A DNA stretch of 64,000 nt from positions 40,505,956-40,569,955 of the forward strand of contig NC_035161.2 in the NCBI RefSeq assembly GCF_001659605.2, in the 5' to 3' direction. The notes beneath the pieces are model-generated. The model was not told the origin of the DNA and did no database searches. It saw only the letters and a program-made list of their open reading frames with translations. Position 1 is the first letter of the stretch. Each line of letters begins with the position of its first letter. The DNA is from Manihot esculenta (Eukaryota; Streptophyta; Magnoliopsida; Malpighiales; Euphorbiaceae). This document shows positions 1 to 14,090 of the stretch, one piece after another. The position numbers were made by a program, and so were the translations under genes.

Positions 1-3000
1 AGAAAGTTTGGCAAGGAAAATAATGATCGCAAAACAACAAGGAAATTCTTTTGTGTTGCTGCTGTAATTGAGATTAACCAGGTGTTGAATGGTAATTTGG
101 GCATGGATATATTTTTGAACTGGGCAATAGAAAGTAGAGGTATATACAGAACTGGAGAAGACATTAATCAGTTCTTCTCCACTGAAAGGTATAGGCATGG
201 AGTTGGCAGATGTGAGTGGTTAATTGGGTTTGGTCCAGGAACTGTAATCACTTTTTGGGCCGTGCATTGCCTTGATGATGTCTCACCCATGAGGTTCCCT
301 CGTGTTACACTATGGAAGAGACAAGAACTGCATGGAGCTGATTTTTCAAAATTTAAGGATTCTTTACTTCTTAATAAGGTCATTATCTTGAGGAACTGCT
401 TGTCTGGTCCACCTGAAATATGCTCTTTGGTTCATTTATTACCTTGTAATTCCTTGATTTGGTCTCTGTTGCATACTCAAAGATCTGGTGATGATGAGAA
501 CTCATTAGTGAACAGTTCCACAATATACAAGTACTCATCATGTTCAGCTGTTCAAAATGGTGGACATGGTGGAAAAATTTTAGAAGTTGCTATGCATCCT
601 TATATTTATGAACTTCAATTAGCTGCTTCTTTGGACTCTAATGGGTTGATTCTATTTTGGTTTGTATCAACCATGTCAAACTGCAATCCAGAACTTTCAA
701 CATTGACTCCCACATGGAAAATTTGTGGGAAATTTGCAACTCATGATTCATTTTCCAAGTATACAAGCTTGAAGTGGTCACCTTCTGTTTCAGATGAAGA
801 CCGTGTACTTCTTATGGGACATGTTGGGGGGATAGATTGCTTTGTAGTTAAGCTTTCTCAAATTGAAGGAGGAGAAGACATAATATGTCATTTTATATGC
901 ACCATACCTCTAACAGGTCATGGTCCTTACGAGGATAATGTCCTCAATATCTTTGCAATACCCCTTCCTTCTACCTGTAACAAGACATTTAGGTACAATA
1001 AATTTATGCTTTTGGGGGTATCGATGAAAAGCTTTGAAGCTTTATCATGGGAGGTCACTTTACATTCCTATGACTTACCAGAGAGTACCTGTGGATGTAA
1101 TTTTGATGATCAAAACAGTCATAGATTCACATGGAAATTTGAAAATACTTTTGCCAATAAAAGATACTGTCTTGGTGTTAACCCTTGCTCATCTCAGTTT
1201 CCGGAGCCTTATTCTCATGATCAGATTACTAGTTTTTCTATGGTAGGTCCAGGTAACTTGATTCCTACGCATGAAAAACTTGAATTTGACAGAGATAGTT
1301 GCTGCAGTGTCCCTGCCTATATTATGGCTACAGGCTTCTCTGATGGTAGCTTGAAACTGTGGAGAAGTAACCCTTCTAAATTGCCAACCCCTCACAATCA
1401 GATACCATGGGAACTTGTAGGTAAATTTGTTGCACATCAAGGCCCTGTTAATTCTATATGTTTGACCGACTGTGGTCAGAAGATTGCTACCATCTCTGCA
1501 GGGAGTAACACAGATGGCACTAGCATTCTTCATATTTGGGGCAGCATAAACCTTATAGGAGCTGGAAGTTTTGTGTTGGAAGATATATTATCCATTGATG
1601 GAGATGTTGTGGCTTTAAAGTGGTTAGCTTTAGGTAATGGTCAGTTATTTCTTGGGGTTTGCACACACAATAATTTGCAGGTATATGCTCAGAAGCATTC
1701 TGGTGGTCAGACAGTAGTGAACCTTGGAAAATCTTTGAACCTGAAAAATTGGTCTTGTATTGCAGTTACTTATACTTTGCCTGCTATTCATGACTTGCTT
1801 TGGGGGCCGCAGGCTGCAGCTATTATTGTTCATGATGATTACTTTAGTCTATTTAGTCAGTGGTTGTTTCTTGTAGATGATGAACAACAGGCCAAATGCC
1901 ATCCAAATTTTATTGGGGAGGATGGTGAAGGTGCAAAAGATAAATGCACTCCTTTGTCAATATTCACTGATCTGGATAGCATCAGCGATCTCAGGAAATC
2001 ATCACTTCCCATAAAGATTAAAGATAATATTGATTTCCTATCAAGCAGTGGTCAGCTAAAACATGGTTCACATAACTTGCTTGGTTTTTGGAGCCTGGTA
2101 GAAATAGCAGAGAAGTTAGTGAGAACTTTACCTGTTTATCATCCTGAGGCTCTCCTTATGAATTTATATTCAGGTATCTTAGGATAGTAATTTACTTGTT
2201 TTCAAATTTTGTAACATTAAGCTATTTCATTTTCATGGATAATTTCAACAAATGTTACCTGTCTATTTGAGTTTGCAGTTTCTGTGCCCCTTGTACAGGC
2301 AATGCTGTATTGCTTACTCTTTGTCATTTCTAATGTGTTTAGGCAACTGGAAACGTGCATATGTATCTTTGAGGCATCTTGTTGAATATCTTACTTCTGC
2401 TCATGCTTCTGAGAAAAAATGTAGTTCTGGAAAGAAATGGCATATTGTTCCACAGATTTCTTTATCGAACTATTTTGAAGGACCTATCTTGAAAGATTCA
2501 ATGAATAAAGGTTTTCAATGGAGTGCTGATGCTTCAGCTTCACAGATTTTTGTGTATGACACTGTGTCCAATGACTCCAATCATTTGTTTACTTCATCTA
2601 CAACATCTGAGCTTTGTGGTTTTGTGGAGCCTATTGAGAACATGTATGAGTTAGCAGATTTAACTAATATTGAGAAGTTGCAAATTCTTGCTATTATAGA
2701 TCTTCTCACTGAAATTCAGCAATCTGCTTCTGCCTACGAAAATCTTGATGAACCTGGCCAAAGGTACCTTTGAATTTGGTTGGTTAACTACTTTGGATGT
2801 TGTTTCTTTGCCTGCCTTGGTCATCTTATTGCCATTTCTTGGGGTTTTGGTGGCAATAGTCAGTCTGGTTCTTGGGTTCAAATATTACCTAGCACAAGAG
2901 ACCGCGGTCTTTAGTGGAGTTATTTTGTAAGATACCAGTAGCATGTGATGTTTAAATATCAAGACTGAAGAGAATACAAAATATTAATGGTTCATTGCAG

Positions 3001-5442
3001 GAGGGAAAGCTTATACTATTTTTAGCACTTGTGAAATGATTCCAGCTTTTTATTCATGTTATTCTAAAGCTTTTGGCACTATTACAGTTCATTATTTCTG
3101 ATATTGATCCCCTTTATTTTGTATCTTTCAAGGTTTTGGGTTGCTTTAAGGTTTCAACAATTACATTATTGTCGAGGCTTTGGTAGGGCACCATCGGTGG
3201 AAGAATTGGTTGTTGACACTAGACTAATGAGTTGGGCCTTCCACTCTGACTGTCAGGAAACTTTGATGAGTTCTTTTCTTCCCAGTGAACCAACCTGGAA
3301 AGAAATGCAGACTCTTGGAGTTGGATTTTGGTTTACCAATGTTGCACAACTACGCACAAGGGTAATACTTTGAGATATTATTATCTCCATTTTTCGTTTT
3401 AGGAAAACGACTTTTCTCATTGTTTAGTTGTAAGAGAAGGTTCTATCATCTATTGTAGCATTGCTCGGTTCAGGATATTGGTTATGGGAATTGGAAATAG
3501 CTACAGTAGAACATGTGAAGTTGTGAACCATCAAAGCGCCTTGTCAGCCTTAAATCTCTCAGAAGTAACTGGAATTGTAGATAATGTTTGTCCAGGCAAT
3601 AATGGACAATGTCTTAGCAATGTAATTCTGGAAAGTAATCCGAATGCTTCTTTGCTAATTGGAATCAAATGAAGTTGCACACAAACTAGTGCACTACCAT
3701 GGTGGTGAATATCCATTACATAATGCAAGTTTACTGAACCATACAGTTGTAGTAAGGTAAGACAGGTTAACCCACCAGGCTATTACTCCTTTATGGTTAA
3801 AAAATTTCAAGCAATAGATGAACTTTAGGGTTCAAATTTAATTGAGGGGGCTGTTTTTGGTTGAGAAATTGAATTGTGGATTCAAAATTACTAGCAATAG
3901 TTGAATTTTAGGATTCAAAAAAGGAGAGAGGTTATGAACATTACCTGCCCTCTGTGCGTGTGTATCAAACACAGAAAGGTTGTCCATCATGGGATAAACC
4001 CAATTTTCTATATGAGAAAATGGATATTGTGCTAAAGGCCTTCAAACCAGGATTTCTCTGTACGGGTAGTTAGAAATTGATGCCATTGTTTTTGGTTTTG
4101 TTTTTGACGGAATTCTATGACTATGTTGGTCCACGTTCAATAAGAAGAGCAGTCTTCAAAAGCTTTTTTTTTGCATGGCATTTTTCTTTTTCTTTTATCT
4201 TTCTTTCCCCTTTAGTCCATCAGTTTAGTAACTCTACTTGTTGTAAGTTTCATGTGCTTTATGGCTGCAAATTCTTCCTTAGCACTATACTTTGAACGGC
4301 CACTGTTGCAAGTAAATCATTTTCTGATTAAGCAACTGCTTTAATTTTCTCTGGACAATTTTGTTTTTGGAAGGAAAATTTTCTGCTTCTGGAACATATT
4401 ATTTGGGAACTGTAATGATTGAAATATGTAATCATATCCCTAATTCCCAGTCTGTTGTCTTTGATTATGACTGTCTGATGAACAATTTCTGGACCAAGCT
4501 CCATGTTTTTTAAAATAAGGTTTTTTTTTCTAGAATATTTATACTGGTTGGTATATTGTAGGTGGAAAAATTAGCAAGAAAGCAGTATCTAAGAAAGAGA
4601 GATCCCAAAGATTGTGCCCTTTTATACATTGCATTGAATAGACTTCAAGTCTTGGCTGGTCTTTTTAAAATCAGCAAAGATGAAAAGGACAAACCCTTGG
4701 TGGGATTTCTTTCTCGCAATTTTCAGGTATGTGCAAATACAGGAAGCTCGTGATTTACTTGTCAGAATGATTTAAAAATTAGTTGTGGATGGGGAAAAAA
4801 GAAAAAAGAAAAAGATCATCAAAGGCTTCTTTTTTTTTTTTTTTTAACTCTCTTTTCTTTGTGAAGACAGTTTGTCACCAACATGCAACATTTTTCTTGT
4901 TATCAGTTGTTGCCATAACATGAGAATTTGGATAAACAGTTGGCTGTATGTCTCCAACTATGTTCAAGATGCAAAGAGACAACTAATCCCAAATGGAAAT
5001 ACACTGATAGTCGTTTTTGTTTTTTATTTCTTTCCAGTTGCAAGTTCAGTTACCTGTTAACTCTTTTTAGTTTCTATGTTCATTACACTTCATCACCACT
5101 GGAAAAATGTCATCGAATTTTTTATTTAATTATTGCTACAGGAGGAGAAAAATAAAGCAGCTGCTTTAAAAAATGCTTACGTCTTAATGGGAAAACATCA
5201 ACTGGAGCTAGCTATTGCTTTCTTTCTACTTGGAGGTGATAATTATTCTGCAATCACTGTTTGTGCAAAGAATCTTGGAGATGAACAACTTGCATTGATC
5301 ATTTGCCACCTTGTTGAGGGTCAAGGTGGACCATTAGAACATCACTTAATCACCAAGTTTATGCTTCCATCTGCAGCTGAGAGAGGCGATTACTGGCTTG
5401 CAAGCCTGCTTGAGGTTTCTGGACTCTGAATATTTTGACCTC

Positions 5443-5478
<36 letters not shown>

Positions 5479-8400
5479 CTTACAGAAACTCTTTTTGGTT
5501 TGCAGTGGGAACTGGGCAATTACTTGCAATCTTTTCTATGCATGCTTGGTTTCCAAACTAGTTCTGTGATTGACAAATATGCTGTTTCATCCAATCACGC
5601 TGCTTTTATGGATCCCCATATTGGTCTGCACTGCCTCAAATTAGCAAGCAAAAGTTGCATGAGAAATGCCGTAGGGGAGCAAAATGCTTCAGTTCTCAGT
5701 AGGTTGGCAACTTTTATGGTGGCTACTGCCTTCTGTAGAAGTGGGCTTCCTGTAAGTTTCATTTATATTTCATTTTGTGGAATTTGGACAATATATGAAA
5801 ATTAAATATCACCAAATGGATCCCCGAATAACATTTCTCTCTCTCTTGTTTTTTTTTTTTCTTTTTTTTTGGGGCGTGGGGAGGTTTACATCTAGGAAGT
5901 CTATTAGAGTCTTCAAGGAGCTTTAAGTCTATTAGAGTCTTCAAGGAGCTTTCAAACATTCATTACATTGATATATATCATCCAGAAAGAGCTAGGAAGT
6001 TTGAAATTCCAAAAAGCTGCGAGATGCTTATTAAAATCTTACAAGTCCAATAGCTGCTGCAGCGTAAAGTTTGAATGATTCTTTACTTTCTAGTTTGCTC
6101 ACACATCTATCTCATAATGTTTCTACCAGAAGATACGACTAATTTTCATAATCATGTTGTTATAAAGGTTACAATTTTTGTGTACATGATTGCATGTGCA
6201 AATATTTTTCAGTGTGCTCCTAATTATAAATGTGAATGATATTTCTTAATTCCAGCTTGAAGCTTTAGAGTGCCTCTCATCTTCCTCCAGCATTTCTGGG
6301 AGTATGGATCAAGGGAGTATATCAGATGTTGATCATTCTCAAATTCTACATGGAATTTTAAAGCCAGCTGCTAGTGATTCGCTTAATTGGTTGTCAGGCA
6401 ATGTGGCTTTGCATTTGGAGTCCTGTACTAAATTAGATTTGGCTCTTCAGTATTTCTCAAAATTGATGAGGGAGCATCCTAGTTGGCCTGACTCTAACTT
6501 AGGATCCATTCAACTGTCCGCATGCTTCAGGGATTGTGAGATCCATCAATATGAAGAATTACAAAAAAAGTTTCAAGAAAATTTTTATACAGGACTTTCA
6601 AAGTTTGGGCAGAAGTTTTCAGTAGCTTCTCCTCACCTAATCAAAATGGTAAAGTAGTTTATGGACTATAATGCTCAGTGGTGGAGCTATAAATTTGTGT
6701 TGGGGTTGTGGGCTTTGAGGGGGAGGGTTAGAATGTTTCCCCTAAGAAGTTAGACAATTGGGGGGAGTTATCTTGCTAATACAAGCATCATGTTCCTTAC
6801 TAAAAAACTAATCCTAACATATAAAGAGAAGATCTGATCACATGGGGATTATAATAGACACATGCCACAATACCAAAATGCTGCATATTCTCCATGCATG
6901 TTTAATTAGATTCTGAATAACACTGGAGCTCTTATATTGTAAATTGATGTTTTTAGAGGCTTGAGAAAATGAAGAATCCTCCAAGTTACTGAGACCTAGA
7001 AAAAATTCTGAGGGATAAGAAAATGGAATAAGAAAGAACTAGAGAGACCAATGTTGTGCTTGGGGAGGGGAGAATTAACATAGCACATGAGTGAGACTGA
7101 GATGGTGAATTAACATGAAAAGTGGGGGAATTTATGTACTGTGTATTATCATATTATCACATGAGTATGATCTGGACAAAACTTGTGATGGGGGGAGGTG
7201 CGTGTAATATAGAGTAAGAGAACAACCCTTCCCCCCCCCCCCCCCACCCGCAGCTCCACTATTGGTAAAGCTATTGCTTTGTAGTTAACCTGAGCTTGTA
7301 CTTTCCAACTTTTTGTTGTCCAATAGTGGATTCTTATTGTTTATTTCTGTTTTGCAGATTTTGGTCTGGTTGTGCAATAATGGATTACTGTTTATTGGAT
7401 ATGATATATTACTCTGCTATGCTTCTGTAGATCACTCAAAAGATGAGAGCCATCCTGTTGGCAATTTAGTCTTGTATCCTCTTCTCCATAAGCCACTTTT
7501 GAAATCCATTCAAGATATTTCACTTTTACTTTCACGGTTTATTGTCTCCTGTAATATAACTTGCCTGCAACAAAAATCATGTGATATTGAGAATGATGTG
7601 TCTGGTGAAGTTAGATCCACATGGTCCAATACTCGGGGGCATTTCTTTCAAGGTATCATGCCAATGTTGTGGAGTTTAAGAAGTGCTATGAGGATAAATT
7701 GTTGCTTCTTATCTGAGGATGTGACTGCAAGGTCCCTTGTTATCCTTGATTTATATGAATTTTATGTACATTTTGCATCTGCTTGGCTTAAGAAAAATTC
7801 GAAAGGTCTCTTGTTGATGGTGCAGCCACTCTTGATCACTTGTACCAATGGGCATATCCCATATGAAGTTGATATGTCAAATCTCAAAAACATCCTTTAC
7901 CATATTGCAGAGTTGTTGGCTAGTGATTTGTCTGTGGATGATGCAGGATCAGGGCATGCAATTACCAAAAATGACCCATGTAAACTGGACAGAGGAGCAA
8001 CACGCTCATTTTCAGAAGATGAGAAATGGCATATTATAGGGGCTTGTTTGTGGCAGCACATGTCCAGATTTGTGAAACATAAGCTGCATTCGCTATCCAT
8101 TAATCTTGAAGATATATGCTTCTCTGGAGCTTCCCATGGCATAACAGAACAAGTTGTATCATTCTCACAGATATTATCTAAGTTACTGATGGCCACACTC
8201 GTACATGTTTCATCTTATCATGTGAAAGTGTTTGGCTCATCCCTGCTACTGAAGCTAGAGAATAGATTTAACATACCAACTCTTGCATGGCTACGAGAGT
8301 CTAGTCCATCTCAAGCCAAAGTCCTCTATCAGGATGCAAGCGCAGACATAGTGAACAGCAGAGATGAATTATCAACTTTTGACATATTATGGGCCACCTG

Positions 8401-11400
8401 TGCCGACCCTAGCATAATAAGAGAAGGTTTTGCGCAAGAAAAGATAAATTGGCCACAATTTGTCAATCACAGATCCTCTGAAGACTGGAGTGATTTATAT
8501 AAGAGCATCAGAGAGGACCATGAAACCAAGGAAGTTCTAGATCATGAAGTGAGGTTAGGCAATAATCCTGTCAGTGATGAAGTTGGATCACCTGCTAAGG
8601 GTTTATTTAAGGGTGGCCGAGCTTTTCTAACTTCATGGCAGAAGGACTCAACCAATGCCAGGGAGGTGACACATTTCCAAACTGCTAAAGAAATATTTAA
8701 GAGAGACGGAGAGCTGTTGGAGGTATTTCTTTGGATTCATATTTTATCCTTCCTATCTGGACGCCCTTTCTAAAAGACTCCCATTCATTTGAAGGAATTT
8801 TATTTTACATTTCAAAAGTGAATGTCTCCAATGATTTCCAATATATTTGACAGTTCTTAATTCTTTAACTTTGAGCAGGCACTCTGTATTAATTCTGTCA
8901 GCGAAGGGCAAGCTGCAATTTCCAGCAACAGAAAGGTTAATTTCACATATTTTCAAAATCTCATTCATGTTAACTAGATGATAGCTTCAAACTTCTGTCA
9001 TTCTAATGTTGAAGTCTATTTTACACAGGGCATAATTTTCTTTAATTGGGAAGATGGGATTCCTTCTGCAGATCAATCAGAATATATCTGGGCTAATGCT
9101 GATTGGCCACCAAATGGTTGGGCAGGTGCTGAATCAACTCCAATTCCAACTTATGTTTCTCCAGGTGTTGGTCTTGGGAGCAAGAAAGGAGCACACCTTG
9201 GGTTGGGTGGGGCAACCCTTGGCATGGGTTCTTTAGCAAGACCAAGGAAAGAATTGACAGGTGGTGGAGCATTTGGTATTCCAGGTTATGCTGGTATTGG
9301 TGCCTCTGGCTTAGGTTGGGAAGTACAGGATGAATTTGAGGAGTTTGTTGACCCACCAGCTACCATGGAAAATATAAGTACAAGGGCTTTCTCTAGTCAC
9401 CCGTCAAGACCCTTTTTTTTGGTTGGTTCCAGCAATACACACATTTACTTGTGGGAGGTATGAGACTTTGACCGTTAGAAGATTGATATTGTTTTTATAG
9501 TGTTGCACATATAAAAAGCTTCTATATGGCAGTTGCTTCTACTTTCTTCCAGGGATACCTTTATTTCATTTTTCTACTCAGTGGACCAGAGACGAACTCT
9601 TTCTAATTCTTCTCTGAACAATAAAAAATTTCTTAAAAAAAAGAAAAAAGAAAACTAGTTTTTTTATTTAATTCAACCTGATAGTTATTCAAATAGTATT
9701 AGATAGTATGGAGAATTTTTTTTTCCTTGTTTATTCTGGCTTACACTAGTAAAATGATGTTGATGACTTCATCTGTGATAACACTGTATTCACTTTGCTA
9801 AACCAGTATTTTGCTATGTTAAATACATCTATCAACTCAAGGTCCATTTCTAAAGTGACCGAATAACTGGAATGATGCAGTTGAAATGGTATATGCATGG
9901 GAAGTCATTTCTTATTTTTCATTCACTGACACTACTATTTTAACAAACCATGAAGTCATCATTCATGCAAAATCAAGGAGAAAGCCTCAAAAGTCTCCTC
10001 AAATGAAAATAACCAATGAACATTTGATGTTTGAATCATGCAATGCCAAGAAGATTGTGAATGTTTTCTATCTCTTGCTGCCAGTTGTCAATGTGCAAAG
10101 CATGCTGATAAAATATGATGTTGAAATGAGCAGTTTGGTAAGGACAAAGCTACTGCAACTTATGGTGTTCTCCCTGCTGCAAATGTTCCTCCGCCATTTG
10201 CCCTTGCATCAATATCGGCTTTGCAGTTTGACCACTGTGGACACAGATTCGCTACAGCTGCATTAGATGGAACTGTATGCACATGGCAGCTTGAGGTTGG
10301 AGGAAGAAGCAACATCCGCCCAACAGAATCATCTCTCTGCTTTAACGGCCATGCATCGTATGTGTTCTCTTATTTTTTACTCTCCTGGGCAATTATATTA
10401 TTTTTATCCCTTTCTGGATTTGGGGAAAATGTAGTAGTTGTTGGAACTGATTCAAAATTCTGCTTGGTAAAAGAAATATTTTGGTTCTACAAAAAATGAT
10501 GGAAATGAACATCCTTAGAACTCTTGGGAGTGTCTCAGACAACTTATGTTATCTTCTTTTATTCCTTGATGGATTGATTTTGTACTTGTACAGAAAGGTG
10601 AGAAGAATGTTGCCACAGTTAGCTTTTACAACCATAGTGGTTAAACTAGATGCATGTATGAGGGATCAGTGTACTCTGCATATATACAGTTGGAATCTTC
10701 ACATTGTTAAAGTTGTTATATATGGTGCATCATGTTTAGTGCATTTGTCGAAGTTGGAACGTACTTAAATAATCTGCATAGTGGTTAATATAAGTGCATT
10801 TGCAGGGATGTCACATATGTTACCTCAAGTGGATCAGTTGTTGCTACTGCTGGGCACAGCTCCAATGGTGCTAATGTAGTTGTCTGGGATACATTGGCTC
10901 CACCCACAACGTCGCAGGCTTCAATTATTTGTCATGAAGGTTTTGTTCTTCTAATCTCAAACTGCATTTGGCAAAATTGCATGCAGCATGCAATTTGTTT
11001 ACTCTCAAAATTCTGCCTTCTGGATTTCACTACATGATTACTCGCAAAACACAGCATGCAAGTCTCAGTCAATGTTTAGAGACTTTGTTTAAGTGAAAAA
11101 TAGCATGAGTTGGTATGCTGATCTCACAATGACCAAGAATTGTGAGGTCAGGTCATGCAAAGTGACTGACTAACCAAAGCTGCATTAATGATGAAGGTTA
11201 ATATGTTGACTATATACAATCTCAATTTTGCTTGTGTAGTTGTTCATTAAGGACTAGATACTCTTCCATCCGTAATAACACCAACCTTTGTGCATGTGTC
11301 TGAAGGTGGTGCCCGCTCCATTTCAGTGTTCGATCATGATATTGAAAGTAATTCCATATCTCCTCTTATTGTAACCGGTGGTAGAGGTGGTGATGTTGGA

Positions 11401-12064
11401 CTGCATGACTTTCGATACATAGCAACTGGAAGGACTAAAAGGCATAGGCATTTTGATAATTGTGATGGAAGAAGCAATATGCCTTCTAATATGGACTTGC
11501 AAGCAGGGGTTGGTGAGAAAGTGGGTGACCACAATCAGAATGGGATGCTTTGGTACATACCAAAGGCTCACTTAGGTATGTATGCTTTACTTTGAGAGTG
11601 GTAACAAACTGCATACAATTTTAATTTATTCATCTAACAAAAGTAAATAATCTGATTTCAGGAAGTGTCACCAAAATAACCACCATCCCTCATACCAGCT
11701 TATTCTTAACTGGAAGCAAAGATGGGGATGTTAAACTTTGGGATGCCAAAGCAGCCAAACTGGTTTATCATTGGCCCAAGTTGCATGAAAGGCGCACCTT
11801 TTTGCGACCAAGCTCACGTGGTTTTGGAGGAGTTGTTAAGGTAACAATTTCTATGGTATTTTTAGTGGATAATAAGAATTTTGTTTCATCTCATTTGGGA
11901 ATTATTTTTAGACATGCTTGTGGCTGAAGCATTACCACATTGAACTATGGCAGGTTGCAGTAACTGACATACAAGTTGTTTCTCATGGTTTTCTTACTTG
12001 TGGTGGGGATGGCTTGGTAAAGTTCCTTCAGATTAAAGATAACCAACATGAAAAGTTCAACTAA
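1..12064 (+). CDS. Rav1/DmX-like (rabconnectin-3) WD40 protein, 5'-partial
   Basis: Homologue of yeast Rav1 and animal DmX/rabconnectin-3, large WD40 proteins that promote assembly of the V-ATPase V1 and Vo sectors on endomembranes (family knowledge). The frame is open from base 1, so the N-terminus is missing. Exons joined by GT-AG sites with consistent phase: 1-2173, 2343-2763, 3133-3361, 4562-4726, 5142-5414, 5506-5751, 6256-6648, 7358-8722, 8879-8935, 9029-9457, 10134-10357, 10806-10939, 11306-11575, 11662-11840, 11954-12064, giving 2222 visible residues before TAA. Exon 1 carries N-terminal WD-type repeats (for example GFSDGSLKLWRS). Exons 2-5 carry the Rav1p C-like core, with WAFHSDCQETL, KRDPKDCALLYIALNRLQVL and an EEKNKAAALKNAY helix. 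The last exons carry a WD40 propeller with blade ends IYLWE, CTWQL, VVVWD, VKLWD. A Gly-rich stretch follows EDGIPSADQSEYIWA in exon 10. Splice sites are inferred by eye. Confidence 0.9.
5898..5953. repeat. 28-bp tandem duplication in an intron
   Basis: Two adjacent copies of a 28-bp unit beginning AGTCTATTAGAGTCTTC lie in the intron between the exons ending at 5751 and starting at 6256 of the Rav1-like gene. A CT microsatellite lies nearby at about 5445-5475 in the preceding intron. No function is apparent. Confidence 0.8.
6676..7264. mobile_element. hAT-like MITE inside an intron of the Rav1-like gene
   Basis: The ends form a 13-bp imperfect terminal inverted repeat: CAGTGGTGGAGCT at the left and the complement of CAATAGTGGAGCT at the right (11/13). 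The flanking octamers ATAATGCT (6668-6675) and GTAAAGCT (7265-7272) match 6/8, as expected for a decayed 8-bp hAT target-site duplication. The 589-bp interior has no ORF, is G-rich on the left and holds a long C-run at about 7231-7245. TIRs of the CAGTGGCGGAGC type are common in plant hAT-derived non-autonomous elements. It sits fully within the intron 6649-7357 and leaves the splice sites intact. Confidence 0.65.
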
Positions 12065-13000
12065 GCGGTTCATGAATCCGACTCCCAGTGGAAGCTTGGT
12101 GCAATTTTCCCATCACAGACTCATACTTGATCAACAGTAAAAATCCAGAACACATGAATTGCATTGAATGAGACGGAATTTGGGTCATTTTATTAGATCC
12201 TTCTATTACCTTGTCTACATCAAGTGCAAACGATTCTGAGGGCTAGTGAAATCCACCGGCTGCAACCCCGATATTGTTTTTCACACATGATTTATCAAGT
12301 ATCTTATTGAATTTATTGTTAAGTCCAGCGTTTCCGAACCGGACGAAATCAGTCACGTCAACCGTTGCTGTTGGTTGTTGATGTGTCTAGGCATCCTCAT
12401 TTTCTGCTTGAAGGAGTTGTCCAAGATTGGCTAACATCAATGCCCAGATAGATAATCATCATTGTATATATTTTGAGGTCAGCTATTTTCTGCGTGATGT
12501 TAAAAATGGCAGAATCGGTTTACAGTTGTTTTTTATTGCTCTTTTATATATTTCCCTCTATATATATTTTTTGTAATTTTCTCTGTACATTTGTAATCAG
12601 GAAGCAGTGGGATTTTTCTTTTTCCCAGTCGAAAGTTGACATATTTTGAGGCATTCTTTTCCCTTTTGTCACATTGGATTTTGTGAACACCATGATGTAA
12701 TGATATTAATGGATTGTGATAGTTCCAAAGGAAGAAGTGATGCATCAAAATTTCATCTGAAGCGGAAGAGCTTTTGTTTGGCATATACCAACTTAAGAAT
12801 TTTGCAAGCAATTGATTTCTTTTTTACCAATTATATTGATTGAAATAATTGAATGTAATGTTTTTTAACTTGAAAAAAAATCATCTTAATAAAATTTAAA
12901 ATCTAGCATGATAGATTTATTTGAATTTTTTTCTTAAAAAACGAATCAACAAAATTCCAATTTAATTTTGGATTTTGTTTTTAAATTGAATGGTCACTAA
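12065..13000. other. 3' UTR and downstream spacer of the Rav1-like gene
   Basis: The sequence after the TAA at 12062-12064 is typical 3' UTR: T-rich, with TATATA and TTTGTAATTTTC stretches around 12540-12600, then AT-rich spacer. Short ORFs on both strands at 12533-12843 have no protein-like character. I cannot place the poly(A) site. Confidence 0.5.
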
Positions 13001-14090
13001 TGTTAACGAAATTCGTTCGGAACTACTGGAGTGAAAGCTTGCTGTGCTGTTCTGGTACTGACCCAGTGATTAGCCAGCGCTGAGATTTTGTTTGTATTAA
13101 TGTGTGATTCAATCCGGATAAACATAAAATAAATTAATGATTATAGAAAACCATAGATGAGCACACAGTTAATCGAACTCTGAATTGAGATGAGATTGGA
13201 TTCGAAAAGAGTGACAAAATGTAAACAAATGGATCCTAGAAATTGCATGATTTTCAGTGCACACACGTTCAGGAGGTATCTAATAAACACACGTTTAAAA
13301 ACATAGCTGAAAAGGCAGAATAAGTGGAGACTGCCATCTACTCCCACAGACTTGCTAACAACTTCCTTGTTAATGCTCTCATCAATAGCAAACTGAAACG
13401 TGGACGTCGCCGCTTTTGTTGTTAACCATTGTCTTTGAAAAATTAAAAACCGTGGGCACACGCTGGATGCTCAAAAATTCTTATGGGCTGCGTGCACTTG
13501 TATCCCGGTGAAAAATTTGCAGATTTTCCTGATAATGAATTTGATCAACCTGCACCGGAAATGAAAATATGAAGTATTCCAATGGGCATGTATACATCGA
13601 GGGTTTTGAATTTTTCTAGATGGTGGGTCCACTGCGAAACTGCTACCGATGCTTATTTTCGTTCTTGTTTGGCATTTTTTCCTTGGGAGAAGCCGAAAGT
13701 TAAGTGTAGCTGAGTAGTTGGATTGGGACCCTGGATTTTCCTACGTGGCCCAACCTCAAATGGTCCTCCCAACTCCAATTAAAAAGCTGTGAAGTCTTAT
13801 CTTCCCTAATTCAGGTGGGCTCCACCTCCCCCACCTTGTTTCCTCATCACTTGCCACGTGTGCTTAGGTGTAAGCGAAAAGCCATTACAATAACGCTGCA
13901 ATGCTACTCAACACCAAAATGTACTGGCGTGGACCACGCGGCTGACAGGCCCAGTTAAAGCGTGTTTAATACTGTGTCGTTTCATGTGTTATCCGTTTTC
14001 GCTGACTCTTGCCCTGCTGCATGTGCCACTGCCAAGGGACAAAAGAAAAACCGAAGGGCTAAATCCTGACAAACGAGTCTCTTCTCTCTC
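13001..14090 (+). promoter_or_regulatory. Probable promoter of the coiled-coil, tail-anchored protein gene
   Basis: Intergenic sequence upstream of the gene whose CDS starts at 15808. It holds a perfect G-box CACGTG at 13855-13860 within TTGCCACGTGTGC, an ACGT core in CTACGTGGCC near 13741, and a pyrimidine-rich TCTCTTCTCTCTCTTG stretch near 14080-14095 typical of plant 5' leaders. The extent is an inference. bZIP/bHLH factors bind G-boxes in general; nothing here shows which. Confidence 0.4.

Noticed and set aside
3478..3672. 64-codon ORF in an intron of the Rav1-like gene
   Set aside because: Exons 3133-3361 and 4562-4726 join in phase into a continuous conserved Rav1-type sequence, leaving no room for it; no family motif was recognised.
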